Shown piece by piece: positions 1 through 8,173 of a DNA stretch of 64,000 nt (position 1 is its first letter; the number at the start of each line of letters is the position of its first letter). A model generated the notes under the pieces. That model was given only the letters and a program-made list of their open reading frames with translations, was not told the DNA's origin and searched no databases. The translations under genes and the position numbers were made by a program. Source of the DNA: Marinococcus halotolerans DSM 16375 (GTDB taxonomy: Bacteria; Bacillota; Bacilli; Bacillales; Marinococcaceae); contig NZ_ATVM01000014.1 of NCBI RefSeq assembly GCF_000420725.1, forward strand, positions 25,071 to 89,070, in the 5' to 3' direction.

Positions 1-298
1 CGAGCAGAAAAAAGCTCAGGACAAACAGCACTACCCAGCTCTGGCCTACTTCGTACTGGAACAATATGCGTTCAAGGGCGCCGAAAAAAGGCATATCCCT
101 GCCAGAAGCTATCGTGCGGGTGAGCTGGGCGATGGGCACGAAGGAAACGAGGGGCAGGAGGGCTGCGGCTGCTGCCGGAACGAAAAACGGGATAGAAAGC
201 GTCGGCCGGTGCGTGGCAGGGATAAGCTGAAGCACAAGCGTACCGGCGAGCACAGCAAAAAACAAATACTGCAGAGCGTTACCTGCTGCAAGAATCAT
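1..298 (-). CDS. CopD-like copper resistance membrane protein, N-terminal part
   Basis: This gene runs off the left edge, leaving the first 99 codons. The ATG at 298 overlaps the stop of the upstream copC-like gene in an ATGA junction, so the two are probably translationally coupled. The visible part has hydrophobic stretches at about residues 8-25 and 36-55 and a third at the edge, with a basic loop between the second and third. This suits the N-terminus of CopD/YcnJ-type membrane proteins, which work with periplasmic or extracytoplasmic CopC domains in copper uptake or tolerance. I infer the function from the gene pair and the membrane profile; too little is present to see copper ligands. 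Confidence 0.72.
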   Translation of the reverse strand, partial: MILAAGNALQYLFFAVLAGTLVLQLIPATHRPTLSIPFFVPAAAAALLPLVSFVPIAQLTRTIASGRDMPFFGALERILFQYEVGQSWVVLFVLSFFLL

Positions 299-870
299 GT
301 CCGGCGCTTAAGGCGGAACAGGAATAGGGCCACAATGGCAACTACGAGACCGAGGCCGATCACTCCAATGGTTATGCCGAACCCGGAGCCGGCTTCTTCT
401 TCATTAATGGCGCTTTCGGTTTCACCGTCGGCGTTTTCCTCCGCTCCTTCCGCGTTGTTTTCAGAAGAGGAGTTGTCATTGGAGGTCGCTGCTTCTTCTT
501 CGGATGTTTCTTCTTCGGCTGCTTCTTCTACAGTAAAGGAAGAGCTGTCCTCCATAATATGGCCGTCTTCACTGACAATATCAAAAGAGGCTTCGTATTC
601 TCCAGCCTCGAGCGGCTCTTCCATTGCCACATTCAATTGGTCTTCAGGCTCGATGGAAACATCGGCAGTTTCCACGTCATTTCCTTCTGCATCTTTGACC
701 GTAACCCCGTTGTAGTCTTCAATAGGACCGTCAAAATAAAACGTGATGTCTTCGGGTGCTTCCACTGTGGCTCCGTCTTCAGGATCGGAGCTTTCGAGGT
801 GTGTATGTGCTTCAGCCACTGCGGGCGAAAGCAGGAAACCTGCGGCTAAGCAGGCGATTAAACGGCGCAT
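295..870 (-). CDS. CopC-domain copper-binding protein, membrane anchored
   Basis: 191 residues. A signal peptide covers residues 1-21 (MRRLIACLAAGFLLSPAVAEA) and is followed by AHTHLESSDP, so the mature protein would begin with or near the conserved copper-binding histidine of the CopC family. The CopC beta-sandwich spans about 22-115 and ends in the family motif VSEDGHI. Next comes a very acidic Ser/Glu/Asn-rich linker (about 116-160), then one C-terminal membrane helix with a basic LKRRT end, so the domain is held outside the membrane. The ribosome site AAAGGAGG precedes the ATG, and a TATAAT-like -10 lies at 906-911 (minus strand). Probable role is copper binding and hand-over to the CopD-like partner. 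The acidic linker suits a halophile. Confidence 0.85.
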   Translation of the reverse strand: MRRLIACLAAGFLLSPAVAEAHTHLESSDPEDGATVEAPEDITFYFDGPIEDYNGVTVKDAEGNDVETADVSIEPEDQLNVAMEEPLEAGEYEASFDIVSEDGHIMEDSSSFTVEEAAEEETSEEEAATSNDNSSSENNAEGAEENADGETESAINEEEAGSGFGITIGVIGLGLVVAIVALFLFRLKRRT

Positions 871-990
871 AAGTTTTTTCCTCCTTTTATATGAACGAAA
901 ACGTGATTATAGACGTCTTCTTCCTTTATAAAAAAGAATACGTTCGAAAAGGAGGAAAGGATGTGAATAATTTACGAAAATCGTTTTTAA

Positions 991-1022
991 GGAAAAAAGG
1001 CAGAGAGGGGTCGTTCTCTCTG
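991..1022 (-). terminator. Rho-independent terminator after licR
   Basis: On the minus strand CAGAGAG pairs with CTCTCTG (1022-1016 with 1007-1001), followed by CC and a run of six T (998-993). It sits just downstream of the licR-like stop at 1033. Confidence 0.8.
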
Positions 1023-1032
1023 TCTGATCAAA

Positions 1033-2964
1033 TCAGGAGGATGCAAGGAGCTGGAGAAACCCTTCAGCAGTTTCTGCTTTTAACAGCCTTTGAATTAATT
1101 TCGGCTGTTCAATCACCCGGCCGAGCAGCTCATACATCTCCTGAAGGTCTTCGGTGCTGTCTTTTTTGACATTTAACAGGCACACAAGCTGGACAGGACG
1201 CTCGCCCCAGCGAACAGGTTTATCGAGCGTACAGAAGGCTAAAAAGGTCTCCTCTGTCTTTGGCGTGACCGGATGGGGGATGGCGACAAGGTTGCCAAAG
1301 GCAGTGGCAGCCACGTTCTCCCGTTCAAGGACAGAGTCGAGAAAACCATCATCAATTAAGTGCCGGGCAGACAGCTCCTGTTCGAAAAACGTGAGTATCT
1401 GCCGAGTGGTGGAAAACGGCTGGTGTAAAAAAACGAGAGACTCCCGTAAATACGTACGGATGGCGGGCTCTTTGGAAATAAATCCCTCAATGGTGCGAAG
1501 ATCAGTTTCGCTTAAAATCGTATTTACCTGAAGAACCGGGACAGGCAGATCGTCGTAAATCGGGACCGAGCTGATAATAACGTCGATATGGTCAAAATTC
1601 ATCTCCCGCAGACGGTAATATTCTGTTGTTCCCTGGATGTGAAGACGCCTTCCAAATTTTGCCTGGAGCCGGTAGTAGAGCAGCTGGGCGCTGCCGCGGC
1701 CGGAGGCACAGACAATCAGGCAGCGGGCAGGCGTCGTTTCCATTTTACTGCGCTCAAGAGCGGCACCGATATGAAGAGCCAGATAACCGATTTCGTTTTC
1801 ATCAATACGTATATCGTAGTGCTCTTCAAGAGCGATGCCGGCGACGACTCCGGCTTCAAAGGCGAGCGGATAGTTAGCCTTAATATCGGCAAGCATCGGA
1901 TTGCGCACGTTCATATTGTAACGGAACCGGCTGATGGCCGGCTGCAGATGAAGGGCAAGGGCAACGATAAGCTCCTGATCGTGCTGGAGCTTCAGATGCA
2001 GCTCCTTGTCGATATGAGCGAGCAGAAAAGTGACCATATCGTACGTATCGGAATCAAGAGAGTTCTTTACTGTTTCAACAGTGTCATCTTCATTGTCGAA
2101 CAGGCGGGTGCCGAGCAGGTGAAGCGTAATATAGGCAATTTCTTCCTCCGGGAACGATACCTGCCAGGTCTGGTTGATTTCTTCAACAATATTTTTGGCC
2201 ACCTGGTATTCACGCTTTTGTGTCAGCTCATCAAATTCTGCGTGATACATCGATACGTAATACTCGTCCTGAATGCGCTGGTAGGCAATCAGAATATGGT
2301 TAAATAAATTGTGCAGGGCAATATCAGATAAAGAAATATGCTGAATTTTAATCTGCCTTAAAATAATGCTCCAGATGCTTTTTCTTTCTTGTTCGGAAAG
2401 GTGCAGAAAAGGCAGCGACTGATCGTGGCGCGGCTGCTCATTCTGCCGGTCGAAGATATATTCAGCGATGCAAAAACGCAGGCGCATCTCGCTTCCCTGC
2501 AGGTGCAGGCCGTCATTGGCAGTACGTTCGAGAGCAATATTATACTCCTTTAAAATCTCCCTTACCTTTTTCAGGTCGTTCTGTACCGTAGAACGGCTTA
2601 CAAACATTTCATTGGCAAGCTCATCCAGCTTGATGAAGGAACTGGCAAGAAGAAGCCGCTGGATCAGATACGAAACCCGTTCTTCGGGCAGGCTGGGAAG
2701 AGCCTGGGAATCAGGGGCTGCCGGCTGCAGATACTCCTTCACATATGCCCGGAACTTATCATTGTCGATGATTTTCAGCTGGTATCCCTTTCCTTTAATG
2801 GCTTCAATTTCTGCTCCGTGCAACTGGAGCGTTGTCTGAAGTTCTTTGATGTCCTCCCGGACGGTCCGGCTCGACACCTGGTGCAAAGACGCCAGATAGC
2901 TTCCGGTCACCGGGACGCCGCTCGCAACTAATTCTCTTAAAATGCTGTTGCTGCGTGTAGTCAT
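1033..2964 (-). CDS. licR: LicR-type PRD transcriptional activator with EIIB- and EIIA-like domains
   Basis: 643 residues, the size of B. subtilis LicR. Domains in order: two helix-turn-helix segments (about 1-60 and 85-160), PRD1 (about 200-300), PRD2 (about 305-410), an EIIB-like domain (about 412-500) and an EIIA-like domain (about 505-643). The expected phosphorylation residues are visible: H223 and H282 in PRD1, H339 and H398 in PRD2, a cysteine at 415 or 419 in the EIIB part, and H564 (AIPHPV) in the EIIA part. Known LicR-type regulators are controlled by PTS phosphorylation and activate their PTS operon when substrate is present. The gene is divergent from licB, with shared operators between. 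It could act on another beta-glucoside, but the locus order strongly supports licR. Confidence 0.9.
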   Translation of the reverse strand: MTTRSNSILRELVASGVPVTGSYLASLHQVSSRTVREDIKELQTTLQLHGAEIEAIKGKGYQLKIIDNDKFRAYVKEYLQPAAPDSQALPSLPEERVSYLIQRLLLASSFIKLDELANEMFVSRSTVQNDLKKVREILKEYNIALERTANDGLHLQGSEMRLRFCIAEYIFDRQNEQPRHDQSLPFLHLSEQERKSIWSIILRQIKIQHISLSDIALHNLFNHILIAYQRIQDEYYVSMYHAEFDELTQKREYQVAKNIVEEINQTWQVSFPEEEIAYITLHLLGTRLFDNEDDTVETVKNSLDSDTYDMVTFLLAHIDKELHLKLQHDQELIVALALHLQPAISRFRYNMNVRNPMLADIKANYPLAFEAGVVAGIALEEHYDIRIDENEIGYLALHIGAALERSKMETTPARCLIVCASGRGSAQLLYYRLQAKFGRRLHIQGTTEYYRLREMNFDHIDVIISSVPIYDDLPVPVLQVNTILSETDLRTIEGFISKEPAIRTYLRESLVFLHQPFSTTRQILTFFEQELSARHLIDDGFLDSVLERENVAATAFGNLVAIPHPVTPKTEETFLAFCTLDKPVRWGERPVQLVCLLNVKKDSTEDLQEMYELLGRVIEQPKLIQRLLKAETAEGFLQLLASS

Positions 2965-2995
2965 ATTTCTTCCCCCCCTTAAAGGTGAACACGTA

Positions 2996-3029
2996 TGTAA
3001 GCGCTGTAGAAAAAATGCATAGTCTACAG
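2996..3029. promoter_or_regulatory. cre-like site overlapping a 7-bp inverted repeat between licR and licB
   Basis: TGTAAGCGCTGTAG at 2996-3009 matches the CcpA site consensus TGWAANCGNTNWCA except at the last two bases. It overlaps the left arm of CTGTAGA (3004-3010) / TCTACAG (3023-3029), a perfect inverted repeat with a 12-bp spacer. This is a plausible LicR operator with a catabolite-repression site nested in it; the assignment is inference. Confidence 0.5.
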
Positions 3030-3123
3030 TGCGTAATTAGGGATACTATAAAAGTAGCACAAAAGAAGCAGGAAAGAAGTGCAAATCATTTCCGCTTCCT
3101 AACGGAAGAACATTCTCTATCTA

Positions 3124-3137
3124 TGAAAGCGCTATTT
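3124..3137. promoter_or_regulatory. Second cre-like site upstream of licB
   Basis: TGAAAGCGCTATTT matches the CcpA consensus except at its last two positions. It lies about 55 bases before the licB start, near the AT-rich TATATTGAATATAT stretch expected to hold the promoter. Confidence 0.45.
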
Positions 3138-3192
3138 TATTATATTGAATATATCAACCGCACATCATTTTATTTTAATTGGAGGAATATCA

Positions 3193-3504
3193 ATGAATAT
3201 TTTATTAGCATGCTCCGCTGGAATGTCGACAAGCCTTCTTGTGTCAAAAATGAAAGAAGCAGCCGATGAGCAGGGGGTTCAGGCAGAAATATGGGCAGCA
3301 GCCCAGGATAAAGCACCGGAAGAAATCAAAAAGGCAGATGTGCTTTTGATCGGCCCGCAGATGCGCTTTATGAAGAAAAAATTCGGCAAGGTTGCTGATG
3401 AGCAGGGAATTCCGCTTGATATTATTGATTCCGTTGCTTACGGACGTGTAGACGGAAAAGCTGTACTTGATCACGCCATGAAGCTGTTAAACGAGCAAAA
3501 ATAG
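3193..3504 (+). CDS. licB: PTS lactose/cellobiose-family IIB component
   Basis: 103 residues, the normal length of a free-standing cellobiose-type IIB. The protein begins MNILLACSAGMSTS, with phospho-acceptor Cys7 in the CSAGMSTS loop typical of the family. It takes phosphate from IIA and passes it to sugar bound by IIC at the inner membrane face. The ATG at 3193 is chosen because TGGAGG lies eight bases upstream; the reading frame is open further upstream but without a ribosome site. First gene of licB-licC-licA, with 11 bases to licC. Confidence 0.93.
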   Translation: MNILLACSAGMSTSLLVSKMKEAADEQGVQAEIWAAAQDKAPEEIKKADVLLIGPQMRFMKKKFGKVADEQGIPLDIIDSVAYGRVDGKAVLDHAMKLLNEQK

Positions 3505-3515
3505 GGGGGAGACAC

Positions 3516-4835
3516 ATGAATCGTTTTATGGAGGTATTGGAAAATATTCTGATGCCGATCGCTGAGAAGTTAAACAACAACCGTCATCTGACGGCTTTGC
3601 GCGACGGGTTTTTGATTGCCCTGCCGTTAATCATTTTTGGCTCCATTTTAGTTGTTCTCGCCAATTTTCCTTTTCTGGACCAACTGATTGGCGAAGACGC
3701 CTATGCAGCCTATCAGGCGGCACTTGGACCGGCTTCGGCGTCCACGCTTAGTATTATGGGACTTTTTGTTATCGTCGGTATAGGGTATAAATTAACAGCC
3801 TCTTACGGCGTGGAAGCACTCTACGGCGGGGTTGTTGCTCTGGCTGGTTTTATCATATTAACACCGCAGACCTTCGAGGGTGTGGAAGGGGTCATCCCGA
3901 CATCCACCCTCGGGGCGGAAGGCATGTTTGTCGGTATACTGACCGCGTTTCTCGCGGCCGAGCTGTACCGCTACTTTGTACAGAAAAACCTGACGATTAA
4001 AATGCCGGCCGGGGTTCCGGACGCTGTGTCGAGATCGTTTAGTGCCTTAATTCCAGTGTCATTGACCTTATCAGTATTTCTTGCCATCCGCATTTTGTTC
4101 AGCTTCACCCCGTTTGAATCTGCTCAGAACTTTATTTATACCGTTTTACAGGAGCCGTTAACCGCGCTTGGAAGCGGGCTTCCGGCTACGATCATTGCGG
4201 TTCTGATGATTCAGGTATTCTGGTTTTTCGGCCTGCACGGGCAGATTCTGGTCAACTCCGTGTTCGACCCAATCTGGTATGCGCTGAACGAGCAGAACCT
4301 GAGCGCCTTCCAGGCAGGAGAAGAGCTTCCAAATGTTGTAACCAAACAATTTATTGATACCTTTATTGTAGGGATGGGCGGCTCCGGCATGACGCTTGCG
4401 ATCGTGCTCTGGCTTTTCATGCTCGCACGCAGCAAACAGGCGAAGCAGCTCGGCAAAGTCGGCGGTCCTCCAGGGTTCTTCAACGTCAACGAACCGATTA
4501 TTTTCGGACTGCCGATCATCATGAACCCGCTGGTATTAATCCCGTGGCTGGTGGCTCCGGTCGTGATTGCAGTCATAACGTACGTAACGATGTCAATCGG
4601 CCTGGTGCCAAAGCCGGCAGGAATCATTGTTCCGTGGACCACCCCGATTTTCTTAAGTGGATTTCTGGCTACAGGGAACGCCTGGCAGGGAGCGGTCCTG
4701 CAGCTGTTTAACCTGGCCGTGGTGTTTGTCATATGGTTTCCGTTCCTTCGGATTCTGGACCGCCAGTATTTCCGGAACGAAGTAGAAGCAGAAAAAGAAA
4801 CGACAAATGCAGAAAACAAGCAAAAAAGCGGTTAA
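3516..4835 (+). CDS. licC: PTS lactose/cellobiose-family IIC permease
   Basis: 439 residues with about ten hydrophobic segments. It is a cellobiose/lichenan-type EIIC that brings the sugar across the membrane and presents it to phosphorylated IIB. Recognisable stretches are the N-terminal RDGFLIALPLIIFGSI helix, the FGLHGQ segment and the NVNEPIIFGLPI loop near residue 330, which in this family contains the conserved glutamate of the substrate site. The ribosome site AGGGGGGAGA precedes the ATG. It lies between licB and licA. The exact sugar (cellobiose, lichenan oligomers or other beta-glucosides) cannot be read from the sequence. Confidence 0.93.
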   Translation: MNRFMEVLENILMPIAEKLNNNRHLTALRDGFLIALPLIIFGSILVVLANFPFLDQLIGEDAYAAYQAALGPASASTLSIMGLFVIVGIGYKLTASYGVEALYGGVVALAGFIILTPQTFEGVEGVIPTSTLGAEGMFVGILTAFLAAELYRYFVQKNLTIKMPAGVPDAVSRSFSALIPVSLTLSVFLAIRILFSFTPFESAQNFIYTVLQEPLTALGSGLPATIIAVLMIQVFWFFGLHGQILVNSVFDPIWYALNEQNLSAFQAGEELPNVVTKQFIDTFIVGMGGSGMTLAIVLWLFMLARSKQAKQLGKVGGPPGFFNVNEPIIFGLPIIMNPLVLIPWLVAPVVIAVITYVTMSIGLVPKPAGIIVPWTTPIFLSGFLATGNAWQGAVLQLFNLAVVFVIWFPFLRILDRQYFRNEVEAEKETTNAENKQKSG

Positions 4836-4856
4836 ATCAAGATAGGAGTGGAGAAT

Positions 4857-5162
4857 ATGGAAGCGTTAACAGAAACAGCGTTTCAGATTATATTATACGC
4901 TGGCAACGGCAAAGCAAACGCCATGGAAGCGATCCAGGAAGCGAAGGCTGGAAATTTCGACCGCGCAGAAGAACTGATCAAGGAAGCAGGAGAAGAGCTC
5001 GGAAAAGCACATTCCTATCAGACAGACCTGCTCACGAAAGAAGCGAGCGGTGAAGACTTTTCCGTGAATGTCATGCTGATTCACTCACAGGATCATCTGA
5101 TGACCTCCATGACGGTCAGAGACCTGGCGGGAGAGATCGTGGAAGTGTACCGCACCCGTTAA
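4857..5162 (+). CDS. licA: PTS lactose/cellobiose-family IIA component
   Basis: 101 residues from the ATG at 4857; an in-frame GTG at 4848 overlaps the ribosome site, so the later start is preferred. The helical IIA carries phospho-acceptor H76 in LIHSQDHLMT, the hallmark of lactose/cellobiose IIA proteins, which form a three-helix-bundle trimer. It receives phosphate from HPr and passes it to LicB Cys7. It completes the licBCA set; the downstream hydrolase genes follow a structured gap. Confidence 0.92.
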   Translation: MEALTETAFQIILYAGNGKANAMEAIQEAKAGNFDRAEELIKEAGEELGKAHSYQTDLLTKEASGEDFSVNVMLIHSQDHLMTSMTVRDLAGEIVEVYRTR

Positions 5163-5171
5163 GCATAAAAA

Positions 5172-5206
5172 GGGACCCGGCAAAAAGAAAAAACGAGCCG
5201 GGGCCC
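5172..5206 (+). promoter_or_regulatory. Intercistronic stem-loop between licA and the GH1 gene
   Basis: GGGACCCGGC (5172-5181) can pair with GCCGGGGCCC (5197-5206), with one mismatch. No U-tract follows directly, so it is more likely an mRNA-stabilising or processing hairpin than a full terminator. It would allow different levels of the PTS and hydrolase parts of the operon. Confidence 0.4.
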
Positions 5207-5255
5207 TGCTTGTTGTAAAACATATACAGGCACAACCATTTTAGGAGGTACCACT

Positions 5256-6650
5256 ATGGCAGAGCAGTTCACGTTTCCAAAAGGATTCTGGTGGGGGGCG
5301 GCCACATCCGCCACTCAGATCGAAGGCGCCGCAACTGAAGGCGGCAAAGGGAAAAATATTTGGGATCAATGGTTCGAAGAAGAGCCGAATCGCTTTTTTA
5401 ACGGGGTGGGCCCTGGCGTCACGTCCGATTTTTACCACCAGTACAAGGACGACATCGCCCGGATGAAGGATATTCATTTTAATTCCTTTCGCTTGTCGAT
5501 CTCCTGGTCCCGCCTGATCCCGGACGGCTCCGGGGAAGTGAACCAGGAAGCGGTCGACTTTTACAACAATGTTATCAACGAAATGATTGCGCAGGACGTG
5601 GAGCCATTTGTCTGTTTATATCATTTTGATATGCCGATGGCGATGCAGGAGATTGGCGGCTGGGAAAACAGGGAGACAGCGGAGCACTTTGGCCGCTATG
5701 CCGGCATCTGCTTTGATCTGTTCGGCGACCGGGTGAAAAAATGGTTTACGCACAATGAGCCAATTGTTCCGGTGGAGGGCGGCTACATGTATGACTTTCA
5801 CTATCCTAACGTCGTCGATATGAAGCGGGCGGCTCAGGTGGGCTATCATACGCTCCTGTCCCACGTGTTTGCGGTGAAAGCTTTTCGTGAAAAGGACCGC
5901 GCCGGAGGAGAAATCGGCGTTATTTTGAACCTGACCCCTTCCTATCCAAGAAGCAGCCATCCGGCAGATCTGAAGGCTTCCCGGATTGCAGATTTATTTT
6001 TTAACCGGAGCTTTCTCGATCCCACCGTGCTCGGGGAATACCCGCAGGAGCTGATTGAACTGCTCGGGGAGCACGGGGTGCTTCCGGATACCGAGAGCGG
6101 GGACAAAGAGCTGATTAAGGAAGGAAAAGTCGACCTACTGGGCGTGAACTACTACCAGCCGCGCCGGGTCAAAGCAAAGGAAAACCTTCCGAACCCGGGC
6201 GCTCCAATACTGCCCGAGTGGTTTTTCGACCATTACGAAATGCCCGGCCGGAAAATGAACCCGTACCGCGGATGGGAAATTTATCCGAAGGGTGTATACG
6301 ACATCATGATGAATCTCCGGGATAACTACGGAAATATTCCGTCGTTCATTTCTGAAAACGGCATGGGGGTTCAGGACGAGGCCCGTTTTATGGAAAACGG
6401 CATGATTCAGGATGATTACCGCATTGAGTTCATCCAGGATCATCTCGAATGGCTGCACCGGGCAATCGAAGAAGGCGCTAACGCCAAAGGGTACCATCTC
6501 TGGTCGTTTATCGATAACTGGTCGTGGATGAATGCCTACAAAAACCGCTACGGCTATTTTTCCGTCAATATCGACACGCAGGAGCGCACGCCGAAAAAGA
6601 GCGCCTACTGGATCACTGCCGTCCACAAAAATAACGGATTCGAAAAATAG
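5256..6650 (+). CDS. 6-phospho-beta-glucosidase, glycoside hydrolase family 1
   Basis: 464 residues, full length for a GH1 enzyme. The acid/base catalyst is E168 in THNEP and the nucleophile is E367 in ISENG; the N-terminal FPKGFWWGAATSATQIEG motif is also typical. Placement after a cellobiose-type PTS makes phosphorylated beta-glucosides the likely substrate, hydrolysed in the cytoplasm to glucose 6-phosphate and an aglycone or glucose. AGGAGG precedes the ATG. It is inserted between licA and licH, where B. subtilis has no such gene, so the cluster carries two unrelated phospho-beta-glucosidases. It could be named bglA or bglH; I cannot choose. Confidence 0.92.
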   Translation: MAEQFTFPKGFWWGAATSATQIEGAATEGGKGKNIWDQWFEEEPNRFFNGVGPGVTSDFYHQYKDDIARMKDIHFNSFRLSISWSRLIPDGSGEVNQEAVDFYNNVINEMIAQDVEPFVCLYHFDMPMAMQEIGGWENRETAEHFGRYAGICFDLFGDRVKKWFTHNEPIVPVEGGYMYDFHYPNVVDMKRAAQVGYHTLLSHVFAVKAFREKDRAGGEIGVILNLTPSYPRSSHPADLKASRIADLFFNRSFLDPTVLGEYPQELIELLGEHGVLPDTESGDKELIKEGKVDLLGVNYYQPRRVKAKENLPNPGAPILPEWFFDHYEMPGRKMNPYRGWEIYPKGVYDIMMNLRDNYGNIPSFISENGMGVQDEARFMENGMIQDDYRIEFIQDHLEWLHRAIEEGANAKGYHLWSFIDNWSWMNAYKNRYGYFSVNIDTQERTPKKSAYWITAVHKNNGFEK

Positions 6651-6724
6651 CATTACGGGGCCGTCTGTCTACACGCAGGCGGCCTGGTCTGTATAAAGAC
6701 ACGCAGAAAAAAAGGAGCGAGACG

Positions 6725-8053
6725 ATGAAGGAAGGCATTAAGATTGTAACAATTGGCGGTGGCTCGAGCTATACGCCGGAGCTTGTGGAGGGATTTATTA
6801 AAAGGCATCACGAACTGCCGGTGAAGGAGCTGTGGCTCGTGGATATTCCGGAAGGAAAAGAAAAGCTGGAGATCGTAGGAAAACTCGCCCAGCGTATGGC
6901 AGCTGAAGCAGGTATCGATATGACAGTGCATCTTTCCTACAGCCGGGAGGAAGCGCTGCCGGGGGCGGATTTTGTCACCACTCAGTTTCGGGTCGGCATG
7001 CTTGAAGCCCGGGCGAAGGACGAGCGGATTCCGCTGTCCTACGGCGTGATCGGCCAGGAAACGAACGGGCCGGGCGGATTGTTTAAAGGACTGCGGACCA
7101 TTCCGGTTATTATTGACATTGTCCATGACATCGAGCGGCTGTGTCCGGACGCATGGCTTGTAAACTTTACGAATCCGGCCGGCATGGTGACAGAAGCGGT
7201 GCTGCGCTATACGAACCATGAACGTATTGTCGGCCTCTGCAACGTGCCGGTAGGAATGCAGATGGGCGTGGCTGAAGCACTTGGAGTGGACGGCAGTCGC
7301 GTACACATTGACTTTGCCGGGCTGAATCACATGGTGTACGGGCTGAACATTTATCTCGACGGCGAAGATGTAAAACAGCAGGCGCTCGAAGCGGTGGCAG
7401 ATCCTGCGAATGCCGCCACCATGAAAAATATCGCAGCGCTCGGATGGGAGCCGGATTTCATCCGGGCTCTGCAGGTGCTGCCCTGCCCGTATCACCGGTA
7501 TTACTACAAAACAGAAGAAATGCTGGCCGAGGAACAGGCGGCCGCCGGGGAGACCGGCACCCGGGCGGAAGTCGTCCAGGGGGTGGAGGAGGAGCTTTTT
7601 GCCCTCTACGGCGATGAAGCACTCAGGTCGAAGCCGGAGCAGCTGGAGCAGCGCGGCGGGGCTTATTACAGCGAAGCGGCATGCAGCCTGATCAATTCGA
7701 TATATAATGACACCCGGGATATCCAGCCGGTCAGCACGAGAAACCGCGGCGCTATTGCCGGGATTCCGGCAGAGTCGGCGGTGGAAATCAGCTCCGTTAT
7801 CACAAAGGACGGTCCGAGGCCCGTGGCTGTCGGAGAGCTTCCGGTGGCAGTCCAGGGACTCGTGCAACAGATCAAGTCGTTTGAACGGGTAGCTGCTGAA
7901 GCAGCGGTGACGGGAAACTACGGGACGGCTCTTCTGGCGATGACTATTAATCCTCTCGTTCCGTCTGACACAAAAGCAAAACAGATGCTTGATGACATGC
8001 TCGAAGCCCATCGGGAGCATCTGCCGCAGTTTTTCCAGACAGAAAAGGCTTAA
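6725..8053 (+). CDS. licH: 6-phospho-beta-glucosidase, glycoside hydrolase family 4 (LicH)
   Basis: 442 residues. The N-terminal KIVTIGGGSSYTPEL is the NAD-binding signature of GH4 enzymes, which use NAD+ and a divalent metal, usually Mn2+, in an oxidation-elimination mechanism. Metal-ligand candidates are C172 (LCNVP) and H202 (GLNHM); NFTNPAGM (147-154) is also conserved. The family order matches B. subtilis licBCAH, where LicH cleaves phosphorylated lichenan oligosaccharides. The ribosome site AAAGGAG precedes the ATG. It is the last gene of the operon, closed by a terminator. Confidence 0.9.
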   Translation: MKEGIKIVTIGGGSSYTPELVEGFIKRHHELPVKELWLVDIPEGKEKLEIVGKLAQRMAAEAGIDMTVHLSYSREEALPGADFVTTQFRVGMLEARAKDERIPLSYGVIGQETNGPGGLFKGLRTIPVIIDIVHDIERLCPDAWLVNFTNPAGMVTEAVLRYTNHERIVGLCNVPVGMQMGVAEALGVDGSRVHIDFAGLNHMVYGLNIYLDGEDVKQQALEAVADPANAATMKNIAALGWEPDFIRALQVLPCPYHRYYYKTEEMLAEEQAAAGETGTRAEVVQGVEEELFALYGDEALRSKPEQLEQRGGAYYSEAACSLINSIYNDTRDIQPVSTRNRGAIAGIPAESAVEISSVITKDGPRPVAVGELPVAVQGLVQQIKSFERVAAEAAVTGNYGTALLAMTINPLVPSDTKAKQMLDDMLEAHREHLPQFFQTEKA

Positions 8054-8060
8054 AACGAAG

Positions 8061-8089
8061 AAGGTCTCCTAAATCAGGAGGCCTTTTTG
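8061..8089 (+). terminator. Terminator of the lic operon
   Basis: AAGGTCTCCT and AGGAGGCCTT form a stem with one G-U pair around a short AAATC loop, followed by a T-run. It lies eight bases after the licH stop. Confidence 0.88.
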
Positions 8090-8130
8090 TCAGAAAAAAA
8101 TTTCCATATTTTAAAGATAAACCACAAAAA

Positions 8131-8142
8131 GAACAAACGTTC
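8131..8142. promoter_or_regulatory. LexA (SOS) box upstream of the yolD-like gene
   Basis: GAACAAACGTTC fits the Gram-positive LexA core GAACNNNNGTTC exactly. It lies four bases before a TATACT -10 (8146-8151), where bound LexA would block the promoter, and 32 bases before the yolD-like ATG. Confidence 0.72.
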
Positions 8143-8173
8143 GTGTATACTAAAGCGAAAGGAGGCGTTACGG

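Noticed and set aside
891..1169. Plus-strand frame with AAGGAGG before a GTG near 963, between copC and licR.
   Set aside because: It runs through the licR terminator and into its coding region in antisense; the peptide is not protein-like.
1588..2307. A 239-codon plus-strand frame inside licR.
   Set aside because: Shadow of the licR reading frame; no ribosome site and no recognisable domain.
6653..8020. A 455-codon open frame on the minus strand opposite licH.
   Set aside because: It has the His/Arg/Cys-rich composition of an antisense shadow; the plus-strand GH4 enzyme is complete and motif-supported.
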